A stretch of DNA of 64,000 bases, from contig JAJVDF010000255.1 of the NCBI GenBank assembly GCA_022410635.1, positions 62,001 to 126,000 of the forward strand. The letters are read 5' to 3'. Every line of letters starts with the position of its first letter. Positions within the stretch are counted from its first letter, which is position 1. This DNA is from Tretioscincus oriximinensis (lineage: Eukaryota; Chordata; Lepidosauria; Squamata; Gymnophthalmidae). Both the position numbers and the translations under genes were made by a program. Shown in pieces: positions 55,605 to 64,000 of this stretch. Under the pieces are notes generated by a model. It was not told the origin of the DNA and made no database searches. It worked only from the letters and a program-made list of their open reading frames with translations.

Positions 55605-57015
55605 ATAGCGAAGTAAAATTAATAAATACAGAACCAAAATAGTACCTACAGGTTATCCACGATATCAAATAAAAGTCAGGCAAAATTCAAGTGGGTCATG
55701 GTGTCTTCTATGAGGTGTGCTTTTAGCCAGATGTGTTTCAGCCACCCAAAGTTAACAGTCTTTGACCTCGTAGAAGACACTGGGACCAACTTGTGTTTCA
55801 CCTGACCTTCATGTGGCCATTGCCCTTTATATTGCTGAGCTCATTAAGTTGCAGGCACTGTAGTAAAGTACATTCCACTTGTGTAGTCTTCACATACCAG
55901 CACAGACATTTCCAGGGCAGGGCAATTGGAGCACCACCCTAGGGCTCCGGAGGTCTAATCCATTACANGGGGACCTGGCAATGGTGGGTCCTCCTGCCTG
56001 CCCTGATTCCTACTTTGTGCCATCCGTGCACCAACAAACAGTGATCAGTGATCATCCGGAACTGCTTGTGGCGCGTACGGGGCAATAATCAGTTTGGAAC
56101 TCTCATTGCGTTTCAGTGAAACCTTTAACAAGGTAGGAAGCTGAGCAGGAGGGGGCCCCTTCAATTTTCTTCCCTGGAGCCCCCAGGTCCCCAACTCCAC
56201 TACTGGTTCAGCTACTGCATACCAGGTTACCATTTAGGATGCTGGGATTCACATTGCATCAATCTCAGTTACCACAGGATGCCAAGGACTGCCTTTGAAT
56301 GTCACAGATGCATGCATGGTTCGCCCCCAAAGGGGTGCCTATTGTGATTCTCTGCTGCAAATGTAACATTCTCAGAAGCATTGTTGTCTTCTGTCAGTGC
56401 AGCATAAAGGAGTAAATTTGTATGATTCTTCCTCTTTGGAGCAGATTTCCTGCAGCAGGAAATGGTGCCATTTCCTTTCACTTAAGAATTTGTCATAAAC
56501 TGTGATGCTTGACACTGTGATACAGTAGGAACCCTTCTGCCCCCACCCAGAGTGCTAGACAAGAACTTCACAGAATCCATTCATACTGTAATCGCACAAA
56601 ACCTGCCCACATTTTCTTGATGCAACCATTATTTGTGTATAAATCTGTGTGATGTCCCACCTGCTTTTTTGCATCCTGTCCCATTCCTGCACGCTGATGT
56701 TTATGAGCAAACAATGCATGTTTTACAAGTAGGTTTCCTTGAAGAGTGGAATATGCCCATTACCACTATGCATTACCACTAACCCTAAGGCCTTTCTCCT
56801 GCCTCGCTTGTTCCTCTTCCATCCCTNCTCCCTGTACCTGGTTTTCCTCCTTTGTGGATGTTCTGCCCAGGTGGTGTGAGCTTGAAGAGGCTTGAGTCGG
56901 GCGGTATGGGCATGGTTGGTGTGTGGGTACTCTGGCTGGTTGGGCTCTTTCGACTCTGCCAGCTCATAGGGGAGAGGTTTACAGTCTGCACAGGGTGATA
57001 CGTATTCGAGCTGAT
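55605..57015. other. No recognisable feature
   Basis: Words at 55710-55770 (TTTTAGCCAGATGTGTTTCA) may be a retroelement end; otherwise nothing. Confidence 0.4.
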
Positions 57016-57019
57016 GGAT

Positions 57020-57313
57020 AGGCATTGAGGCACAAATGACCCAGTGGTTAAAAGACAGTCTCTCAATCCAAAGGTCTGTTCTCAAAGCCCTTTGTTGGCC
57101 ATGGAGGGGAGTGAGTGCTCTCTGCTGGTCTCAGCTTTAGTTCACCCAGCTATTCAAAAGCATTCTGCAATTCTGTGGTACGTTAAAAAAGGGTGTGGAA
57201 GGTAGAATAGATGTATACATTTGGGCGAAAATTAACCTTGTAAGCTGCTCTGAATTCCTTCAGGTGAGAGGAGCAGTGTATAAAAAACAGATTATTATTA
57301 TTATTGATTAGAT
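57020..57313 (+). repeat. tRNA-derived SINE family A
   Basis: Head ATTGAGGCACAAATGACCCA and TCTGTTCTCAAAGCCC, body CACCCAGCTATTCAAAAGC, GAAGGTAGAATAGATG and TGTAAGCTGCTCTGAATTCC, tail GATTATTATTATTATTGATTA. Confidence 0.75.
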
Positions 57314-57369
57314 NCACATCCACCTCAAGATCTACCAGTGATCCCTATCAATTAGTCCTTGGTCTAGAA

Positions 57370-57820
57370 CAGTTTTTCTCAAAGTGGGTGATAACGCCCC
57401 CTTGTGGGCGCTGGAGGCCTATAGGGNGGCATTGAAGGGCACAGAGAAGATTGGGGGGTGTTGAAGCGGTTTAGGGGGGCGATGGCTAATTAAAAAATGT
57501 ATTTTTGATTTTAACAAACTTTATCGCTCCTTTACGCTTAACGCGCGTTTCCTCGTGTAACGCCATCTAGGGGACTAGACAGTAACTATTTCCTGTCCAA
57601 TAGTTGTCAAACTGTACCATAGATGGCAGTAAGCTCCAATGCGAAGCGAGAAGTTTCTAGTCCATTCTCGAAAGTACTAGGCCCGCCCACTGCCTCATAT
57701 AAAAGCGTGCGCGCCATCCAGCCAGTCTTAAGATGTAGTAAAGTAAAAAAAATTGGGGGGCGCTAGAAAATAATTAATTCTCGAAGTGGGCGGTAGACAA
57801 AATAAGTTTGAGAACCTCTG
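57370..57820. mobile_element. hAT non-autonomous element, 451 bp
   Basis: Ends CAGTTTTTCTCAAAGTGGG and TTTGAGAACCTCTG are the inverted terminal repeats typical of hAT elements (CAG.GGTTCTCAAA). An exact 8-bp duplication GTCTAGAA flanks it (57362-57369, 57821-57828). There is no transposase. Its interior has promoter-like words: two CCAAT (57597, 57636), GCCCGCCCAC (57681-57690) and TATAAAAG (57698-57705), perhaps the promoter of the lost transposase gene. Confidence 0.92.
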
Positions 57821-57828
57821 GTCTAGAA

Positions 57829-58745
57829 GATGGAGCATGTCAGTGATACACTGAATCTCATGAGATCTGCANCAGTGAAACACCCTAAACCTCTAATCAG
57901 GAGTCTTTTTGATCTCTCTGAAGTACGTTTTGATTGAAATGATCAAAGGAAGGTTCCCAGTCAGGACCTTACCCCGCCACCATTGTGTGTCCCCATTTTA
58001 GGCCTCTGCTACTGGTGCGTAAAGTGAATAATAACAGATGTGCTTCATCGTTGCATATAAATTTGTGTTCCCTTGATTTTCATACAACTTCCAGAGGTCT
58101 ATTGTATCGTTACATATTTCAGCTTCTTAGTTAGCAGCCAGCCAAATACATTTTACAATGGAAATTAAATAGGGTTTTGCTTGATTGTAACTTTCACGGT
58201 TTTGATATTGCCCAGAGCACTGCTGATTACAAGCCATGCTCCCCCCACCCTTTCCTGCTGCTCATACTTTTGCCTTAAAAATTCACAGAATACAATTAAA
58301 GGAGAAGGAGGAAGAGAAACAGAATTCCAAACTTCTTAACTAACCCACTGATGCAAAAACTGTACTAATGCCAATGTGTTGGATACCCCCAGGTAGCAAC
58401 TTCTAGAAATACGATCTGACACGTTGAATAAATCCTTCCTCTCTCAAAATTTATTTTGTGCTACATAATTTCTCACTTTTGAATAGAAGCACAACTTCCT
58501 CAGCTAATACCGGCGTGATGGGTTTTTTCCCACCGAGAAACTGTTCCTTTCCTTCAGTTCCTTCCCAAACACATCCACACATCTGGCTCTTGTTTCCTTC
58601 CTTCTGAAGTTTTGGTTACCCAGTCATTGATAGCTGTACAAAAATCCTACTTGGTGACATTGCAAGCTTGAAATAAAGAAAGTCACAAATTCCTTGCGCA
58701 CAAGATAAAGGAAGCTCTGCAAATTGCTCTACACAGATTTCTTTG
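57829..58745. other. No recognisable feature
   Basis: Nothing recognised. Confidence 0.45.
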
Positions 58746-58751
58746 TTGTGT

Positions 58752-59040
58752 TTAATTATTTGCATTTCTATACTGCCCTGTACCCGAAGGTCTTAGGGTG
58801 GTTAACAATAAAAACAGAATTGACATGTTAAAAAACAACAGTCCCATAGAGAAGAGAGAGCAGTCTACAGACTTCCAGCACACTGTGTCCTGGGATCCCA
58901 TTCTCTTTGCTACCAAGAATGGTGGCACAATCAAGAGGGCCTCCTCTGCAGATCCTAAGTTGTATACTGACATGTAATTGGCCAAGCTCTGTACCAAGAT
59001 ATAACCCAGCGTAAGGCTCTGTGGGGACAGGGCTTTAGTC
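58752..59040 (-). repeat. L2-clade LINE 3' end
   Basis: Reversed tail TTGCATTTCTATACTGCCCT, CCGAAGGTCTTAGGGTGG, then GAGGGCCTCCTCTGCAGATC and GTACCAAGATATAACCC in L2 order. Confidence 0.65.
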
Positions 59041-59044
59041 CAAG

Positions 59045-59720
59045 AGGTGATGAAGGAATTTGTTTCCATTACACGACTGATCGTAGACAATATCAAACCT
59101 TCCCTTTACTATCCATTGGCTTCCTGACAATTTTGTTCCCCCAAGGCACAAGTAAATATCAGCTCTTTCCCCAAGAAGATTAACTAATAAAATCAAGGGG
59201 GCAGGGAAAGTGATCCTGCTAGCTTTCCAAATGTCTAGGAGGCACACATTTAAAATGCTTGCTTCAACAACCCTCCGCTGTCGTTTATTTTTTTCTGACA
59301 CTTTTATACGCTATCTATAAAAATGACTCTCTGGAATGAGGTTAAGAGGTTCATGCACTGCCCTTCCTGGCTTTCTTTCATTGGGCAGTCAGTATCACGC
59401 GGTCACNCTGGCATGGGAAAGAGTCAGACAAAAAAACCTAGGAATAGTCTGATAACTAATCTGTACAGCTGAATTTTGATATATATTTTTTAATATGCAG
59501 CAAAAATTTAGATAGCCAGCAGGGCATTTCTCTTGTAAATCCCTTTATGATTCCAGCAAACTCTTGGCAATTGAACGGACTTGGCACATTTCTGCTTACC
59601 ATTTCATGCTGCAGAGGACAAACATCTATTCGAAAATCTGTCAGAAGACAGTTTTTTCCTTTTGAAGGACTCCATGGTCTNAAAAGAGAAGCTACTAGAG
59701 TTGGAATGAGAACAAAAAGA
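59045..59720. other. No recognisable feature
   Basis: Nothing recognised. Confidence 0.45.
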
Positions 59721-59724
59721 TCTT

Positions 59725-59835
59725 GGCCAGAGGCTGGACAGCCATCTGTCTGGGATGGTTTAGTGAATCCTGCATTGAGCAGGGGGTTGGACCCAATGAC
59801 CCTGGAGGTCCCTTCCAACTCTATGATTCTATAAT
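59725..59835 (+). repeat. CR1 LINE 3' terminus
   Basis: GGCCAGAGGCTGGACAGCC, GAATCCTGCATTGAGCAGGG and CTCTATGATTCTATAATC. Little diverged. Confidence 0.85.
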
Positions 59836-59892
59836 CTTAGGTCCTCTGATTCACAATTGACGCTGGTCGGACAGATGTTCCAAAGGTTTGTT

Positions 59893-60180
59893 AGGAGAAG
59901 GAGAAGGATATGGGTTTATACCCTGCCCTTCCTACCCAAAGGGACTCAGAGCAGCTTACAAGGTTATTTTTCGCCCAGAGGATTACGTCTATTCTATCTT
60001 CCCACCACATTGTGGGTCCCAACCCATTAATCTACTCGCAAATGTCTTTGCTTTCAAACAGCTGGGTTGGCTGAAGCTGAGGCCACTAGAGGGTGCTCAC
60101 CTCTCTCCACAGCTGACACATGAGCCTCAAACTCAATATCTCTGTTGGAACATCGAGCTCTTGCACCACAATGCCTCATA
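59893..60180 (-). repeat. tRNA-derived SINE family A
   Basis: Begins GAGAAGGAGAAGGATATGGG (reversed TTC tail), then AGGGACTCAGAGCAGCTTAC, CTATCTTCCCACCACATTG and AGCTGGGTTGGCTGAAGCTG; the head at the right is degraded. Confidence 0.75.
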
Positions 60181-60184
60181 AAAG

Positions 60185-60830
60185 GCTATCAAAATGTGTT
60201 GATCAAAAGATTTGATATCATAGCAAAATCTGACCACTAGGCAAGTTACCCCATGCAATGAAGTGCTCTGGAGCTGCTGCCTTTGGTACGTCGAANATGA
60301 GAAGTGAGGAAACGAGATGCCACCATAAAACGCAGCAACCACCTTGCAACTCCTGCTTGCATTTAAGGGACCAGAAAGTCACCCTCCAGAAAGGCCGGGA
60401 AGAGAAACTCCTGGAACATGTTTTTCCCATAGTCTTAAGTAAGCCAGCCAGGCACAGATGCTGTGAGTGGAATGCTAGAAGTTGTTCTTAGGAACATCTG
60501 GAGAAACAGAGACTGAGATATGAAAACAAAATCCCTCCCCATAACAGACTGAAATCAAAAGAAGAGAGCAGAAACCAATCAACAGGATGCAGTAGAAAGA
60601 AAATATTTTAAATCCCATAAAGGTCTTGACCATTGTATAATAGATATTTTTCCTTTAAAAACAAGCATGATCCATACATATATATTGACTTCCTTAGGAA
60701 GTGGAGGCATTTCTACAAATACTGGCAAAGTTTGTGTTATTCGGTCTAAAACGCAACCCAAAAAAGATGTGTTGATTCATATAACAATCACCACAGAATT
60801 ATAGGGAAGAACTAATGTGTTCTGATGTGT
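60185..60830. other. No recognisable feature
   Basis: Nothing recognised. Confidence 0.45.
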
Positions 60831-60835
60831 GCTTT

Positions 60836-61112
60836 TAGAAGAAGAGTAAGAGAATTGAGTTTTTATATCCCGCTTTTGTTACCCAAAGCAGCTTACAAGC
60901 TATTTTTCATCTGAAAGCTTACAACTGTCATCCTGCACCACATTGTGATGGTACCTATTAACCTACCTGCAGTTACTTGCTTTCGAACAGCTAGGTTGGG
61001 TGGAGCTAAGGCCATTAGAAGGTGCTCACTCCTGTCCAGGTGAGACACGAGACCTCGAACGCCGATCTCTCTATTGAAAGACTTTTGCTCTAAATCTCTG
61101 CACCACCATGCC
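60836..61112 (-). repeat. tRNA-derived SINE family A
   Basis: AGAAGAAGAGTAAGAGAATT, CCCAAAGCAGCTTACAAGC, CCTGCACCACATTGTG and AACAGCTAGGTTGGGTGG; box B reversed as CGAGACCTCGAACGCCGA. Confidence 0.78.
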
Positions 61113-61195
61113 TCAAATCATTCCTTTAATCCATCTTCAATCCTGAAGAACTGGACTAAAACATTTAAAAAACAAAGGCAAACCAGTCTAATCTG

Positions 61196-61262
61196 AAAGC
61201 CAGAATCAGAGTGTCAGACTCTTAACTGGTCGTCTCCCAGTTCCATTCCTCACTCCTACAGT
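61196..61262 (+). repeat. SINE family B head
   Basis: AATCAGAGTGTCAGACTCTT and TCTCCCAGTTCCATTCC carry box A and box B; the body is lost. Confidence 0.5.
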
Positions 61263-61264
61263 AA

Positions 61265-62015
61265 GCCAATAGTTATCGGAGCCTTTAGAGTCAGTCCATG
61301 AAGTGTATGTGGATTTTGACCATTAGCCCCTGAGAAAGACTGGGAATTCAGGTTAGTCAACATGCACCTGGCCTGTGGCCACCTTTTATGGAAGACATTT
61401 ACATCCACAACTGTAATGGACATGGAGGACTCGTTTGAAAATATCATTTTAGGACGTTTAATTTGTGTATTTAGGCTAGTTTTTATGTGAATGCATTAAA
61501 CTGTTTATCTTTATTTGGAAGAATCCTTTTTCACTTGGATTATGTAACTGCATGATTTCTGGGTTTTCCTTTTCTCTGGTGTTTTTCAATTCATGGATTC
61601 TGTGTGTTGGGTTTGCTTTAAATCCCACATGGTTCAAGCAGAGGCTGGGTTCCAGTCTGCCCTACCACCTCCTCCCTCGTCACCCTAATCCCCTGCCACC
61701 TGTCTGAAGAGTAGGGGACACAGCAGAGGGGTGACAGGAAGATTGCAACCCCAGCCGAGCTCTTGGAGCATGGAGACAGCAAAGATGTACAAAAACAAAC
61801 CTCCAAGTTTACGCAAGCTTTGACATGCATAAAACCTAAGTAGGCAATCCTAGTGGGCAGAAATCCTTCTGACTTCTAGCAAACTGAGGCACACACACAC
61901 CAAGGATCAGGCACTACAGTGCCGAAGGAGAACCAGGGTGCCCGATTCTTGGGAGTGCCTCAGGAAGCCAGAAGACCCCTAAGGACCACCCGTCTCTTGA
62001 GGCAAAAAGGGGCAG
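61265..62015. other. No recognisable feature
   Basis: Nothing recognised. Confidence 0.45.
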
Positions 62016-62021
62016 ACTGGG

Positions 62022-62390
62022 CAGCTTGGTGAAAAAGTACTTTCCTTTGTCTGTCCTCACTATTCTGCCCATCAGTTTCAAGGAATGTCCCCTGGTCGTA
62101 GTGTTGTGTGATAGAGAAAATATTTTTCTCTATTCACCTTATCCATCCCATGCATGATTTTATACACTTCAATTAGGTCTCCTGTCAAACGCTGTCTTTC
62201 GAAGCTGAAGAGGCCCAGATGTTGCAGCCGGATTTCATAAGGGAGGTGCTTCAAATCCTTGATCATTCTTGTTGCCCTTTTCTGCACCTTCTCTAGTTTC
62301 ACGATATCCCTCTTGAGATGTGACCAGAACTGTACACAATATTCCAAATGTGGTCTCACCACAGACTTACAAAAAGGCAAAACATCTTTA
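62022..62390 (-). pseudogene. CR1 ORF2 C-terminal fragment
   Basis: Minus-strand translation: LPFCKSVVRPHLEYCVQFW, then LEKVQKRATRMIKDL, LGLFSFERQRLTGDLIEVYK and KIMHGMDKVNREKYF, colinear with 11876-12304. It is nearly open but ends before the 3' end, so both ends are truncated. Confidence 0.8.
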
Positions 62391-62394
62391 TTTA

Positions 62395-62765
62395 TTAAGG
62401 ATACTTTTTTTCCTGGAGGAAGACACTGAGTTTTTAAACTTTCTGGAAAACCCCTCAAAGTTCCTTTATGGGAAAAACAGGAAGACAATTTCCTCCCTCC
62501 TCACCTTCCAGTGTGGATAAAGTAGAAACAATTGTAAGTTCCTTTTGTTATTCTTCAATTTGAAACTTTCAGACACTTCATATTTTGAAACTTTCAGACA
62601 CTTAGTATTTTGGATATCCACTGCAATATGAAATACACAGAAGATTTTCTAAGAGTTTTTATTCACACACATCTTGTTTAAGGAGCTATGTGGTTTACAT
62701 CGTTTGCCATCAAATTAGTGGTAATCTGGATCAGTTCTGTACTAAGTCCTCACTAGTGCTAGATG
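62395..62765. other. Unassigned; short tandem duplication
   Basis: TTTGAAACTTTCAGACACTT occurs twice (62559-62578, 62584-62603). Nothing else recognised. Confidence 0.5.
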
Positions 62766-62857
62766 TCAAAGAAAAAGCTGTGTTACTGTGGGTCTAGTAA
62801 ATCCAGCAAGCAGGTCTCGTTCATTTCTGTTGTCATTACCAGCAACCAGTTTGCTGT

Positions 62858-63003
62858 ATACTCTTTATCTCGAAGTCTTCCAGTTTGATTCTACATTTCT
62901 CCACAAAGCTAGCTGGTTAACCTTGGGCCAGGTACAGTTTTTTTAGAATTCTCTCAACTCCGCCTACTTCACAGGGTGCCTGTTGTGGACAAGAAAAACA
63001 GCT
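62858..63003 (+). repeat. SINE family B, inside Penelope copy
   Basis: TCTTCCAGTTTGATTCTAC (box B), AGCTAGCTGGTTAACCTTGG and CCGCCTACTTCACAGGGTG. Absent from the matching Penelope copy at 8.3 kb. Confidence 0.65.
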
Positions 63004-63146
63004 AAAGTGCAGAACTTACTCCTGGAGGAAAGAGATGCAGCTTGGATGAATGGGTATCAATACAATATGCAGAACACATGCAGTCCAAGAATGCCCTCAA
63101 GAGGCTGGGAAGTTAACTGGTGTTATAATATGTGTAGTATGCCAGG

Positions 63147-63276
63147 AAACTCCTGAAATACCATTTGCAGGGAGTCATGAACAGGTGAATCTGGTGGGCC
63201 TCTGTGTGAGACATAATGCTGAACTAGGTGGGCTCTAGTCCGATCCAATATGGCTTTTCTTATGTTCTTAACCATT
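63147..63276 (+). repeat. CR1 LINE 3' end, inside Penelope copy
   Basis: CTCCTGAAATACCATTTGCA, GGGCCTCTGTGTGAGACAT and CTTTTCTTATGTTCTTA. The Penelope text GCCAGGA.AC and CCATTGTC is contiguous at 8.45 kb, so this CR1 is a later insertion. Confidence 0.82.
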
Positions 63277-63379
63277 GTCTCTGTTAAGTCCCTTGTCGAT
63301 GGACTGGAATTTGTGGATGCAAATTTGTTCTACTGCTTCTCTTTCAAATCCTCCTTTGTCCTGGGAGGATGACGTATTC

Positions 63380-63790
63380 TGCAACAGGTTTCTGTGTGTT
63401 GCCATTCCAAAAATCCAGATATGTCCTGTTTAGATACTGACATTAAAGAATTTTGTTCCCATCTGTGCAGTTGTGTTCGGCTGACATCTTACTAATGCAT
63501 GCTCAGAAACTCCTGTCACCAAAACATATTTTGTAAAATAAAAACAAATTATAAACAGATAAAAAAATCTATAGGAAAATGTATTAGGGCAAGTGAAAGC
63601 CACGTCTTCATTCTTTAGGAAAACACAAAGCATTAAAATAGTTGTATTTTGCATAAAAGTGTTTTAAGAATGTACTTTCAGCCCTAAGGCTTTCATCACT
63701 GGATCCTCAGAATCATCTTTTCAAACGAGGGAAGTAAAGATGCATTGCATCCTATGGTTCAGAGTGGCAGATTAACCGTTCACCATCTGG
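63380..63790. other. No recognisable feature
   Basis: Nothing recognised. Confidence 0.45.
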
Positions 63791-63794
63791 CTCG

Positions 63795-64000
63795 CTTACA
63801 CAGTGCACTCTTAGGTCTTGTGTACATGGAGGAGGAAAGCGAGTGAAATCTGCAATCTAAAAGCAATTGCAGATTTTGCTGGGAAAAAGAGGGGATGTAC
63901 CTTTCATTGGATTTGCCCAGAGCTGGCGCAAGGCTGACGAGACAAAGGTGGGGGACGCAGCTGTGCATGCCCAGCCAACTGTGATCCAGCAGTCCTGTTG
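63795..64000 (-). repeat. Unassigned interspersed repeat X, copy 2
   Basis: Inverted match to 10818-11000. The window ends inside it (GCAGTCCTGTTG), so its full length is unknown. Confidence 0.6.

Larger units (their letters stand above)
62771..63375 (-). mobile_element. Penelope-like element with two nested insertions
   Basis: AAAGCTGTGTTACTGTGGGT and TAGTAAATCCAGCAAGC are the reversed terminus. GGAGGAAAGAGATGCAGC, AGGCTGGGAAGTTAACTGGT and ATGGACTGGAATTTGTGGAT align with 8290-8535. Two foreign pieces split it: a SINE (62858-63003) and a CR1 end (63147-63276). Confidence 0.68.

Overview
This window looks like transposable-element-rich, non-coding nuclear DNA of a squamate reptile (a lizard or a relative). 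That is inferred from the mixture of repeats: CR1 and L2 LINEs, an RTE/BovB-type LINE 3' end, Penelope-like elements with a GIY-YIG endonuclease, many tRNA-derived SINEs of the lepidosaur type, hAT MITEs and a DIRS1-group tyrosine-recombinase retrotransposon. I found no host protein-coding exon I can defend and no RNA gene other than tRNA-derived SINEs. Single N bases are scattered through the window, so it comes from a draft assembly.

Layout. 1-13.4 kb: a promoter-like patch near 0.5-0.7 kb, three palindromic hAT-type MITEs, several CR1 3' ends, SINEs and a truncated Penelope copy. 13.4-19.9 kb: an L2 LINE 3' end directly followed by a complete 6.2-kb DIRS-like element. It has identical inverted terminal repeats, an internal complementary region, a GC-rich first ORF with 102-bp tandem repeats, a broken reverse transcriptase/RNase H ORF and a broken tyrosine recombinase. 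20-35 kb: SINEs of two recurrent families (A and B), L2 and L1-like remnants, three more MITEs, and a cluster of CATGTGA-type sites in front of a TATA box. 35-52 kb: mostly featureless sequence with CR1, BovB and a nested Penelope-in-CR1 insertion (42.2-43.3 kb). 52.5-54.6 kb: an L2 copy interrupted by a solo LTR with a perfect 5-bp duplication, then CR1, L2, an L1-like tail and a tiny Tc1-like relic. 55-64 kb: Penelope copies, a 451-bp hAT element with an exact 8-bp duplication, family A SINEs, and a three-layer nest near 63 kb.

Most of the analysable content is insertion history. Several interrupted sites (MITE in CR1, Penelope in CR1, LTR in L2, CR1 in Penelope) give element boundaries and relative ages directly. 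Two interspersed repeats without a family I recognise (10.8/63.8 kb and 21.6/40.9 kb) and a few promoter-like or unique stretches are the main unexplained signals. Family names rest on recognised motifs and memory of family features, not on a database search.
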